A stretch of DNA of 64,000 nucleotides from Auanema rhodensis (taxonomy: Eukaryota; Nematoda; Chromadorea; Rhabditida; Rhabditidae), in NCBI GenBank assembly GCA_964057225.1, contig OZ059900.1, forward strand, positions 12,911,638 to 12,975,637. The letters are read 5' to 3'. The notes under the pieces were generated by a model. It had not been told where the DNA came from. It ran no database searches and was given only the letters and a program-made list of their open reading frames with translations. Below are positions 8,691 through 19,925 of the stretch, one piece after another (position 1 is the stretch's first letter; the number at the start of each line of letters is the position of its first letter). Made by a program: the position numbers and the translations under genes.

Positions 8691-9362
8691 GAATTAGTAT
8701 ACTGTTTTAAATGTAAAAAATATAGTGATACTACTTACATATTTAATGTTGAAACAAGCTCGAAACGTTCTATGATAAAAGGGTTATGCCAAGATTGTAA
8801 TACAATGAAGTGTAAGCTAATTCCAACAATCACAGGAGGTTCTGGATTAGAAGATATCAAGGAGGTTGAAATTCTTAGACAATCCACAAGATCCGAAGGT
8901 GAAAGAGATCTTTTAGAAAAAGCTTATTATTCTCCTAAAACAGGTTTCTGCGGTATCAATGAACTATCAAGAGTAGCAAAGGTGTCACAGAAAAAGGTTA
9001 AAGAGTTTCTGAATGAACAAGATGTTTACACTCTATACAAACCAATTAGGAAGAACTTCAAGAGTCAAAGAGTTTACTTCAATGGAATTAATGATCAATG
9101 GCAATCAGATCTCGTAGAAATGATTTCCTACGCGGAAGAAAATAAAGGCTATAGATATCTTTTAACAATTATAGATTGTTTCAGTAAGTTTGCATGGGTA
9201 GTACCATTAAAAACTAAGACAGGTAAAGAAACTACAGATGCTTTGGAATCTATCTTTACAAAAAGTAAAAGAAAACCAAAAAAGATGCAAACTGATAATG
9301 GTAAGGAATATTATAATAAAGAAATGAATAAATTATTTAAATCTTTAGAAATTAATCACTAA
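8691..9362 (+). pseudogene. Polinton/Maverick-type integrase fragment with N-terminal zinc ribbon
   Basis: An open frame runs from 8667 to a TAA at 9360-9362. Before the first ATG (8772) the frame already encodes YCFKCKKYSD (8700-8729), which pairs with GLCQDC after the ATG to give CxxC-(x)24-CxxC, a zinc ribbon like those encoded in Polintons (DUF5679-like). A retroviral-type integrase core follows. Numbered from Met 8772, the first catalytic Asp is D113 (WQSDLVEM) and the second D175 (MQTDNGKEY). The third catalytic residue, Glu, and everything after residue 196 are missing because the SL array begins at 9359; the stop codon uses array bases. Lacking a start ATG and the DDE Glu, it cannot be an active integrase, yet it has no internal stop, so truncation is recent. 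Related DNA viruses (adintovirus-like) carry similar modules; no other such gene is nearby. Confidence 0.82.
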
Positions 9363-9378
9363 CTTGGGTAATTAAACC
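9359..9378 (-). ncRNA. Truncated SL RNA gene (leader only) at array edge
   Basis: Only the leader GGTTTAATTACCCAAGTT and the next one or two bases survive; the rest is replaced by the integrase fragment. Its upstream spacer is intact, so transcription from here would run a leader into the reverse strand of the integrase fragment without the SL splice donor. Confidence 0.75.
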
Positions 9379-9567
9379 AAATCTATTCAGGAAACTTATG
9401 AACTGTTCTAGCCTATCGCCGTATATGTGATCAGTGTACAAAGCTATACAAAGCTTTATCCGGTCAAACTATAATGTAAAAGACGCGTCATGTTCATATT
9501 CAAATTTGTTTTGCTTTGGCATCTATAGTGTCATATAATCATACTAAGACAGACAGTTTTCAATATT

Positions 9568-9659
9568 GCACACTCATGGTGTGCTTTCCAAAATGTATTT
9601 CCAACTCAGAAGTTCTCTGGTTAGATTGAGATACTACCTCTAACTTGGGTAATTAAACC
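9568..9659 (-). ncRNA. Spliced-leader RNA gene (SL1-like), first full copy; model for the array
   Basis: Donates the leader exon in trans-splicing of pre-mRNAs in the nucleus. Read 5' to 3' from 9659: leader nt 1-22 (GGTTTAATTACCCAAGTT, AGAG), then the splice donor GTAGTA. Stem I pairs GTTAGA (16-21) with TCTAAC (35-40) and encloses the donor. Stem II is CAGA (41-44) with TCTG (50-53). The Sm-type site ATTTTGG is at 66-72. Stem III is GCACAC (76-81), loop CATGA, GTGTGC (87-92). This order (leader, donor in stem I, stem II, Sm site, 3' hairpin) is that of nematode SL RNAs, which are about 100-110 nt, so the transcript probably extends 5-15 nt past 9568. Compared with SL1 the leader differs at position 19 (A for T). 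The same structure recurs every 281 bp up to 63892. Confidence 0.88.
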
Positions 9660-9760
9660 AAATCTATTCAGGAAACTTATGAACTGTTCTAGCCTATCGC
9701 CGTATATGTGATCAGTGTACAAAGCTATACAAAGCTTTATCCGGTCAAACTATAATGTAA
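9660..9760 (-). promoter_or_regulatory. Conserved upstream block of the SL gene (representative promoter)
   Basis: Counting from the leader's first G (9659), positions -32 to -61 hold agcctatcgccgtatatgtg followed by atcagtgtac (plus strand). Positions -62 to -81 hold a direct repeat aaagctatac / aaagctttat, and ccggtcaaac follows. The block is kept in essentially all copies apart from scattered single-base changes. Nematode SL/snRNA genes use an upstream proximal sequence element in this interval, so the -32 to -61 block is the best candidate. I cannot match it to a published consensus from memory. Confidence 0.5.
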
Positions 9761-9848
9761 AAGACGCGTCATGTTCATATTCAAATTTGTTTTGCTTTGG
9801 CATCTATAGGGTCATATAATCATACTAAGACAGACAGTTTTCAATATT

Positions 9849-9940
9849 GCACACTCATGGTGTGCTTTCCAAAATGTATTTCCAACTCAGAAGTTCTCTG
9901 GTTAGATTGAGATACTACCTCTAACTTGGGTATTTAAACC
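9849..9940 (-). ncRNA. SL RNA gene copy with leader variant (T8A)
   Basis: The plus strand reads gggtatttaaacc instead of gggtaattaaacc, giving leader start GGTTTAAATACCC. Donor, Sm site and stems are intact. The same variant recurs at 13221-13312, exactly 12 units away, so it spread by block duplication. If expressed it would tag mRNAs with a distinguishable leader. Confidence 0.8.
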
Positions 9941-12566
9941 AAATCTATTCAGGAAACTTATGAACTGTTCTAGCCTATCGCCGTATATGTGATCAGTGTA
10001 CAAAGCTATACAAAGCTTTATCCGGTCAAACTATAATGTAAAAGACGCGTCATGTTCATATTCAAATTTGTTTTGCTTTGGCATCTATAGTGTCATATAA
10101 TCATACTAAGACAGACAGTTTTCAATATTGCACACTCATGGTGTGCTTTCCAAAATGTATTTCCAACTCAGAAGTTCTCTGGTTAGATTGAGATACTACC
10201 TCTAACTTGGGTAATTAAACCAAATCTATTCAGGAAACTTATGAACTGTTCTAGCCTATCGCCGTATAAGTGATCAGTGTACAAAGCTATACAAAGCTTT
10301 ATCCAGTCAAACTATGATGTAAAAGACGCGTCATGTTCATATTCAAATTTGTTTTGCTTTGGCATCTATAGTGTCATATAATCATACTAAGACAGACAGT
10401 TTTCAATATTGCACACTCATGGTGTGCTTTCCAAAATGTATTTCCAACTCAGAAGTTCTCTGGTTAGATTGAGATACTACCTCTAACTTGGGTAATTAAA
10501 CCAAATCTATTCAGGAAACTTATGAACTGTTCTAGCCTATCGCCGTATATGTGATCAGTGTACCAAGCTATACAAAGCTTTATCCGGTCAAACTATAATG
10601 TAAAAGACGCGTCATGTTCATATTCAAATTTGTTTTGCTTTGGCATCTATAGGGTCATATAATCATACTAAGACAGACAGTTTTCAATATTGCACACTCA
10701 TGGTGTGCTTTCCAAAATGTATTTCCAACTCAGAAGTTCTCTGGTTAGATTGAGATACTACCTCTAACTTGGGTAATTAAACCAAATCTATTCAGGAAAC
10801 TTATGAACTGTTCTAGCCTATCGCCGTATATGTGATCAGTGTACAAAGCTATACAAAGCTTTATCCGGTCAAACTATGATGTAAAAGACGCGTCATGTTC
10901 ATATTCAAATTTGTTTTGCTTTGGCATCTATAGTGTCATATAATCATACTAAGACAGACAGTTTTCAATATTGCACACTCATGGTGTGCTTTCCAAAATG
11001 TATTTCCAACTCAGAAGTTCTCTGGTTAGATTGAGATACTACCTCTAACTTGGGTAATTAAACCAAATCTATTCAGGAAACTTATGAACTGTTCTAGCCT
11101 ATCGCCGTATATGTGATCAGTGTACCAAGCTATACAAAGCTTTATCCGGTCAAACTATAATGTAAAAGACGCGTCATGTTCATATTCAAATTTGTTTTGC
11201 TTTGGCATCTATAGGGTCATATAATCATACTAAGACAGACAGTTTTCAATATTGCACACTCATGGTGTGCTTTCCAAAATGTATTTCCAACTCAGAAGTT
11301 CTCTGGTTAGATTGAGATACTACCTCTAACTTGGGTAATTAAACCAAATCTATTCAGGAAACTTATGAACTGTTCTAGCCTATCGCCGTATATGTGATCA
11401 GTGTACAAAGCTATACAAAGCTTAATCCGGTCAAACTATAATGTAAAAGACGCGTCATGTTCATATTCAAATTTGTTTTGCTTTGGCATCTATAGTGTCA
11501 TATAATCATACTAAGACAGACAGTTTTCAATATTGCACACTCATGGTGTGCTTTCCAAAATGTATTTCCAACTCAGAAGTTCTCTGGTTAGATTGAGATA
11601 CTACCTCTAACTTGGGTAATTAAACCAAATCTATTCAGGAAACTTATGAACTGTTCTAGCCTATCGCCGTATATGTGATCAGTGTACAAAGCTATACAAA
11701 GCTTTATCCGGTCAAACTATAATGTAAAAGACGCGTCATGTTCATATTCAAATTTGTTTTGCTTTGGCATCTATAGTGTCATATAATCATACTAAGACAG
11801 ACAGTTTTCAATATTGCACACTCATGGTGTGCTTTCCAAAATGTATTTCCAACTCAGAAGTTCTCTGGTTAGATTGAGATACTACCTCTAACTTGGGTAA
11901 TTAAACCAAATCTATTCAGGAAACTTATGAACTGTTCTAGCCTATCGCCGTATAAGTGATCAGTGTACAAAGCTATACAAAGCTTTATCCAGTCAAACTA
12001 TAATGTAAAAGACGCGTCATGTTCATATTCAAATTTGTTTTGCTTTGGCATCTATAGTGTCATATAATCATACTAAGACAGACAGTTTTCAATATTGCAC
12101 ACTCATGGTGTGCTTTCCAAAATGTATTTCCAACTCAGAAGTTCTCTGGTTAGATTGAGATACTACCTCTAACTTGGGTAATTAAACCAAATCTATTCAG
12201 GAAACTTATGAACTGTTCTAGCCTATCGCCGTATAAGTGATCAGTGTACAAAGCTATACAAAGCTTTATCCAGTCAAACTATAATGTAAAAGACGCGTCA
12301 TGTTCATATTCAAATTTGTTTTGCTTTGGCATCTATAGTGTCATATAATCATACTAAGACAGACAGTTTTCAATATTGCACACTCATGGTGTGCTTTCCA
12401 AAATGTATTTCCAACTCAGAAGTTCTCTGGTTAGATTGAGATACTACCTCTAACTTGGGTAATTAAACCAAATCTATTCAGGAAACTTATGAACTGTTCT
12501 AGCCTATCGCCGTATAAGTGATCAGTGTACAAAGCTATACAAAGCTTTATCCAGTCAAACTATAAT

Positions 12567-12900
12567 GTAGAAGACGCGTCATGTTCATAATCAAATTCAT
12601 ATTGCTTAATCATCTATAGTGTCATATAATCATACTAAGACAGACAGTTTTCAATATTGCACACTCATGGTGTGCTTTCCAAAATGTATTTCCAACTCAG
12701 AAGTTCTCTGGTTAGATTGAGGTACTACCTCTAACTTGGGTAATTAAACCAAATCTATTCAGGAAACTTATGAACTGTTCTAGCCTATCGCCGTATAAGT
12801 GATCAGTGTACAAAGCTATACAAAGCTTTATCCAGTCAAACTATAATGTAGAAGACGCGTCATGTTCATAATCAAATTCATATTGCTTAATCATCTATAG
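12567..12900. repeat. Two SL units with minority (type II) spacer
   Basis: These units replace the usual spacer segment with gtagaagacgcgtcatgttc followed by ataatcaaattcatattgcttaatc in two adjacent units (12567-12619 and 12848-12900), instead of gtaaaagacg...gttttgctttggcat. The SL body is unchanged. The + strand copy at 5323-5705 carries a close relative of this spacer, linking the two arrays. Confidence 0.8.
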
Positions 12901-13220
12901 TGTCATATAATCATACTAAGACAGACAGTTTTCAATATTGCACACTCATGGTGTGCTTTCCAAAATGTATTTCCAACTCAGAAGTTCTCTGGTTAGATTG
13001 AGATACTACCTCTAACTTGGGTAATTAAACCAAATCTATTCAGGAAACTTATGAACTGTTCTAGCCTATCGCCGTATATGTGATCAGTGTACAAAGCTAT
13101 ACAAAGCTTTATCCGGTCAAACTATAATGTAAAAGACGCGTCATGTTCATATTCAAATTTGTTTTGCTTTGGCATCTATAGGGTCATATAATCATACTAA
13201 GACAGACAGTTTTCAATATT

Positions 13221-13312
13221 GCACACTCATGGTGTGCTTTCCAAAATGTATTTCCAACTCAGAAGTTCTCTGGTTAGATTGAGATACTACCTCTAACTTG
13301 GGTATTTAAACC
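13221..13312 (-). ncRNA. SL RNA gene copy with leader variant (T8A), duplicate of 9849-9940
   Basis: Second occurrence of the GGTTTAAATACCC leader. Donor and structures are intact. It is exactly 12 units (3372 bp) from the first. Confidence 0.8.
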
Positions 13313-16300
13313 AAATCTATTCAGGAAACTTATGAACTGTTCTAGCCTATCGCCGTATATGTGATCAGTGTACAAAGCTATACAAAGCTTTATCCGGTCA
13401 AACTATAATGTAAAAGACGCGTCATGTTCATATTCAAATTTGTTTTGCTTTGGCATCTATAGTGTCATATAATCATACTAAGACAGACAGTTTTCAATAT
13501 TGCACACTCATGGTGTGCTTTCCAAAATGTATTTCCAACTCAGAAGTTCTCTGGTTAGATTGAGATACTACCTCTAACTTGGGTAATTAAACCAAATCTA
13601 TTCAGGAAACTTATGAACTGTTCTAGCCTATCGCCGTATAAGTGATCAGTGTACAAAGCTATACAAAGCTTTATCCAGTCAAACTATGATGTAAAAGACG
13701 CGTCATGTTCATATTCAAATTTGTTTTGCTTTGGCATCTATAGTGTCATATAATCATACTAAGACAGACAGTTTTCAATATTGCACACTCATGGTGTGCT
13801 TTCCAAAATGTATTTCCAACTCAGAAGTTCTCTGGTTAGATTGAGATACTACCTCTAACTTGGGTAATTAAACCAAATCTATTCAGGAAACTTATGAACT
13901 GTTCTAGCCTATCGCCGTATATGTGATCAGTGTACCAAGCTATACAAAGCTTTATCCGGTCAAACTATAATGTAAAAGACGCGTCATGTTCATATTCAAA
14001 TTTGTTTTGCTTTGGCATCTATAGGGTCATATAATCATACTAAGACAGACAGTTTTCAATATTGCACACTCATGGTGTGCTTTCCAAAATGTATTTCCAA
14101 CTCAGAAGTTCTCTGGTTAGATTGAGATACTACCTCTAACTTGGGTAATTAAACCAAATCTATTCAGGAAACTTATGAACTGTTCTAGCCTATCGCCGTA
14201 TATGTGATCAGTGTACAAAGCTATACAAAGCTTTATCCGGTCAAACTATGATGTAAAAGACGCGTCATGTTCATATTCAAATTTGTTTTGCTTTGGCATC
14301 TATAGTGTCATATAATCATACTAAGACAGACAGTTTTCAATATTGCACACTCATGGTGTGCTTTCCAAAATGTATTTCCAACTCAGAAGTTCTCTGGTTA
14401 GATTGAGATACTACCTCTAACTTGGGTAATTAAACCAAATCTATTCAGGAAACTTATGAACTGTTCTAGCCTATCGCCGTATATGTGATCAGTGTACCAA
14501 GCTATACAAAGCTTTATCCGGTCAAACTATAATGTAAAAGACGCGTCATGTTCATATTCAAATTTGTTTTGCTTTGGCATCTATAGGGTCATATAATCAT
14601 ACTAAGACAGACAGTTTTCAATATTGCACACTCATGGTGTGCTTTCCAAAATGTATTTCCAACTCAGAAGTTCTCTGGTTAGATTGAGATACTACCTCTA
14701 ACTTGGGTAATTAAACCAAATCTATTCAGGAAACTTATGAACTGTTCTAGCCTATCGCCGTATATGTGATCAGTGTACAAAGCTATACAAAGCTTAATCC
14801 GGTCAAACTATAATGTAAAAGACGCGTCATGTTCATATTCAAATTTGTTTTGCTTTGGCATCTATAGTGTCATATAATCATACTAAGACAGACAGTTTTC
14901 AATATTGCACACTCATGGTGTGCTTTCCAAAATGTATTTCCAACTCAGAAGTTCTCTGGTTAGATTGAGATACTACCTCTAACTTGGGTAATTAAACCAA
15001 ATCTATTCAGGAAACTTATGAACTGTTCTAGCCTATCGCCGTATATGTGATCAGTGTACAAAGCTATACAAAGCTTTATCCGGTCAAACTATAATGTAAA
15101 AGACGCGTCATGTTCATATTCAAATTTGTTTTGCTTTGGCATCTATAGTGTCATATAATCATACTAAGACAGACAGTTTTCAATATTGCACACTCATGGT
15201 GTGCTTTCCAAAATGTATTTCCAACTCAGAAGTTCTCTGGTTAGATTGAGATACTACCTCTAACTTGGGTAATTAAACCAAATCTATTCAGGAAACTTAT
15301 GAACTGTTCTAGCCTATCGCCGTATAAGTGATCAGTGTACAAAGCTATACAAAGCTTTATCCAGTCAAACTATAATGTAAAAGACGCGTCATGTTCATAT
15401 TCAAATTTGTTTTGCTTTGGCATCTATAGTGTCATATAATCATACTAAGACAGACAGTTTTCAATATTGCACACTCATGGTGTGCTTTCCAAAATGTATT
15501 TCCAACTCAGAAGTTCTCTGGTTAGATTGAGATACTACCTCTAACTTGGGTAATTAAACCAAATCTATTCAGGAAACTTATGAACTGTTCTAGCCTATCG
15601 CCGTATAAGTGATCAGTGTACAAAGCTATACAAAGCTTTATCCAGTCAAACTATAATGTAAAAGACGCGTCATGTTCATATTCAAATTTGTTTTGCTTTG
15701 GCATCTATAGTGTCATATAATCATACTAAGACAGACAGTTTTCAATATTGCACACTCATGGTGTGCTTTCCAAAATGTATTTCCAACTCAGAAGTTCTCT
15801 GGTTAGATTGATATACTACCTCTAACTTGGGTAATTAAACCAAATCTATTCAGGAAACTTATGAACTGTTCTAGCGTATCGCCGTATAAGTGATCAGTGT
15901 ACAAAGCTATACAAAGCTTTATCCGGTCAAACTATGATGTAAAAGACGCGTCATGTTCATATTCAAATTTGTTTTGCTTTGGCATCTATAGTGTCATATA
16001 ATCATACTAAGACAGACAGTTTTCAATATTGCACACTCATGGTGTGCTTTCCAAAATGTATTTCCAACTCAGAAGTTCTCTGGTTAGATTGAGATACTAC
16101 CTCTAACTTGGGTAATTAAACCAAATCTATTCAGGAAACTTATGAACTGTTCTAGCCTATCGCCGTATATGTGATCAGTGTACCAAGCTATACAAAGCTT
16201 TATCCGGTCAAACTATAATGTAAAAGACGCGTCATGTTCATATTCAAATTTGTTTTGCTTTGGCATCTATAGGGTCATATAATCATACTAAGACAGACAG

Positions 16301-17905
16301 TTTTCAATATTGCACACTCATGGTGTGCTTTCCAAAATGTATTTCCAACTCAGAAGTTCTCTGGTTAGATTGAGATACTACCTCTAACTTGGGTAATTAA
16401 ACCAAATCTATTCAGGAAACTTATGAACTGTTCTAGCCTATCGCCGTATATGTGATCAGTGTACAAAGCTATACAAAGCTTAATCCGGTCAAACTATAAT
16501 GTAAAAGACGCGTCATGTTCATATTCAAATTTGTTTTGCTTTGGCATCTATAGTGTCATATAATCATACTAAGACAGACAGTTTTCAATATTGCACACTC
16601 ATGGTGTGCTTTCCAAAATGTATTTCCAACTCAGAAGTTCTCTGGTTAGATTGAGATACTACCTCTAACTTGGGTAATTAAACCAAATCTATTCAGGAAA
16701 CTTATGAACTGTTCTAGCCTATCGCCGTATATGTGATCAGTGTACAAAGCTATACAAAGCTTTATCCGGTCAAACTATAATGTAAAAGACGCGTCATGTT
16801 CATATTCAAATTTGTTTTGCTTTGGCATCTATAGTGTCATATAATCATACTAAGACAGACAGTTTTCAATATTGCACACTCATGGTGTGCTTTCCAAAAT
16901 GTATTTCCAACTCAGAAGTTCTCTGGTTAGATTGAGATACTACCTCTAACTTGGGTAATTAAACCAAATCTATTCAGGAAACTTATGAACTGTTCTAGCC
17001 TATCGCCGTATAAGTGATCAGTGTACAAAGCTATACAAAGCTTTATCCAGTCAAACTATAATGTAAAAGACGCGTCATGTTCATATTCAAATTTGTTTTG
17101 CTTTGGCATCTATAGTGTCATATAATCATACTAAGACAGACAGTTTTCAATATTGCACACTCATGGTGTGCTTTCCAAAATGTATTTCCAACTCAGAAGT
17201 TCTCTGGTTAGATTGAGATACTACCTCTAACTTGGGTAATTAAACCAAATCTATTCAGGAAACTTATGAACTGTTCTAGCCTATCGCCGTATAAGTGATC
17301 AGTGTACAAAGCTATACAAAGCTTTATCCAGTCAAACTATAATGTAAAAGACGCGTCATGTTCATATTCAAATTTGTTTTGCTTTGGCATCTATAGGGTC
17401 ATATAATCATACTAAGACAGACAGTTTTCAATATTGCACACTCATGGTGTGCTTTCCAAAATGTATTTCCAACTCAGAAGTTCTCTGGTTAGATTGAGAT
17501 ACTACCTCTAACTTGGGTAATTAAACCAAATCTATTCAGGAAACTTATGAACTGTTCTAGCCTATCGCCGTATATGTGATCAGTGTACAAAGCTATACAA
17601 AGCTTTATCCGGTCAAACTATGATGTAAAAGACGCGTCATGTTCATATTCAAATTTGTTTTGCTTTGGCATCTATAGGGTCATATAATCATACTAAGACA
17701 GACAGTTTTCAATATTGCACACTCATGGTGTGCTTTCCAAAATGTATTTCCAACTCAGAAGTTCTCTGGTTAGATTGAGATACTACCTCTAACTTGGGTA
17801 ATTAAACCAAATCTATTCAGGAAACTTATGAACTGTTCTAGCCTATCGCCGTATAAGTGATCAGTGTACAAAGCTATACAAAGCTTTATCCAGTCAAACT
17901 ATAAT

Positions 17906-19925
17906 GTAGAAGACGCGTCATGTTCATAATCAAATTCATATTGCTTAATCATCTATAGTGTCATATAATCATACTAAGACAGACAGTTTTCAATATTGCA
18001 CACTCATGGTGTGCTTTCCAAAATGTATTTCCAACTCAGAAGTTCTCTGGTTAGATTGAGGTACTACCTCTAACTTGGGTAATTAAACCAAATCTATTCA
18101 GGAAACTTATGAACTGTTCTAGCCTATCGCCGTATAAGTGATCAGTGTACAAAGCTATACAAAGCTTTATCCAGTCAAACTATAATGTAAAAGACGCGTC
18201 ATGTTCATATTCAAATTTGTTTTGCTTTGGCATCTATAGTGTCATATAATCATACTAAGACAGACAGTTTTCAATATTGCACACTCATGGTGTGCTTTCC
18301 AAAATGTATTTCCAACTCAGAAGTTCTCTGGTTAGATTGAGATACTACCTCTAACTTGGGTAATTAAACCAAATCTATTCAGGAAACTTATGAACTGTTC
18401 TAGCCTATCGCCGTATAAGTGATCAGTGTACAAAGCTATACAAAGCTTTATCCAGTCAAACTATAATGTAGAAGACGCGTCATGTTCATAATCAAATTCA
18501 TATTGCTTAATCATCTATAGTGTCATATAATCATACTAAGACAGACAGTTTTCAATATTGCACACTCATGGTGTGCTTTCCAAAATGTATTTCCAACTCA
18601 GAAGTTCTCTGGTTAGATTGAGGTACTACCTCTAACTTGGGTAATTAAACCAAATCTATTCAGGAAACTTATGAACTGTTCTAGCCTATCGCCGTATAAG
18701 TGATCAGTGTACAAAGCTATACAAAGCTTTATCCAGTCAAACTATAATGTAGAAGACGCGTCATGTTCATAATCAAATTCATATTGCTTAATCATCTATA
18801 GTGTCATATAATCATACTAAGACAGACAGTTTTCAATATTGCACACTCATGGTGTGCTTTCCAAAATGTATTTCCAACTCAGAAGTTCTCTGGTTAGATT
18901 GAGATACTACCTCTAACTTGGGTAATTAAACCAAATCTATTCAGGAAACTTATGAACTGTTCTAGCCTATCGCCGTATAAGTGATCAGTGTACAAAGCTA
19001 TACAAAGCTTTATCCAGTCAAACTATAATGTAGAAGACGCGTCATGTTCATAATCAAATTCATATTGCTTAATCATCTATAGTGTCATATAATCATACTA
19101 AGACAGACAGTTTTCAATATTGCACACTCATGGTGTGCTTTCCAAAATGTATTTCCAACTCAGAAGTTCTCTGGTTAGATTGAGATACTACCTCTAACTT
19201 GGGTAATTAAACCAAATCTATTCAGGAAACTTATGAACTGTTCTAGCCTATCGCCGTATAAGTGATCAGTGTACAAAGCTATACAAAGCTTTATCCAGTC
19301 AAACTATAATGTAGAAGACGCGTCATGTTCATAATCAAATTCATATTGCTTAATCATCTATAGTGTCATATAATCATACTAAGACAGACAGTTTTCAATA
19401 TTGCACACTCATGGTGTGCTTTCCAAAATGTATTTCCAACTCAGAAGTTCTCTGGTTAGATTGAGATACTACCTCTAACTTGGGTAATTAAACCAAATCT
19501 ATTCAGGAAACTTATGAACTGTTCTAGCCTATCGCCGTATAAGTGATCAGTGTACAAAGCTATACAAAGCTTTATCCAGTCAAACTATAATGTAGAAGAC
19601 GCGTCATGTTCATAATCAAATTCATATTGCTTAATCATCTATAGTGTCATATAATCATACTAAGACAGACAGTTTTCAATATTGCACACTCATGGTGTGC
19701 TTTCCAAAATGTATTTCCAACTCAGAAGTTCTCTGGTTAGATTGAGATACTACCTCTAACTTGGGTAATTAAACCAAATCTATTCAGGAAACTTATGAAC
19801 TGTTCTAGCCTATCGCCGTATAAGTGATCAGTGTACAAAGCTATACAAAGCTTTATCCAGTCAAACTATAATGTAGAAGACGCGTCATGTTCATAATCAA
19901 ATTCATATTGCTTAATCATCTATAG
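17906..19925. repeat. Cluster of seven SL units with type II spacer
   Basis: Type II spacers begin at 17906, 18468, 18749, 19030, 19311, 19592 and 19873; one ordinary unit (marker at 18187) interrupts the run after the first. With the pair at 12567 and 12848 there are nine type II units among 194. Leaders, donors and Sm sites in them match the consensus, so the variation is confined to the intergenic part. Confidence 0.82.

Larger units (their letters stand above)
9923..15842. repeat. Twelve-unit (3372-bp) higher-order duplication in the SL array
   Basis: Private markers recur 3372 bp apart: tatttaaacc at 9931 and 13303, and cttaatccgg at 11421 and 14793. The shared stretch covers roughly nine units (9923 to about 12.45 kb against 13295 to about 15.84 kb). 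The first copy is followed by two units with the minority spacer type (12567, 12848) that have no counterpart 3372 bp later, so the duplication is a mosaic. A further copy of the cttaatcc marker lies at 16479, six units beyond the second. Confidence 0.8.

Noticed and set aside
8772-9362. Intact, active integrase
   Set aside because: The third catalytic residue and the C-terminal part are missing, and the zinc-ribbon half before the ATG shows the start is not native.
9359-9378. Target-site duplication of the Polinton fragment
   Set aside because: The fragment lacks terminal inverted repeats at both ends, and the two flanking SL breakpoints do not match.
9631-9642. let-7 seed match (CTACCTC) in every unit, suggesting a microRNA sponge
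   Set aside because: The string is just the complement of the SL donor region (GAGGTAG); the SL RNA is transcribed from the other strand, so the match is coincidental.
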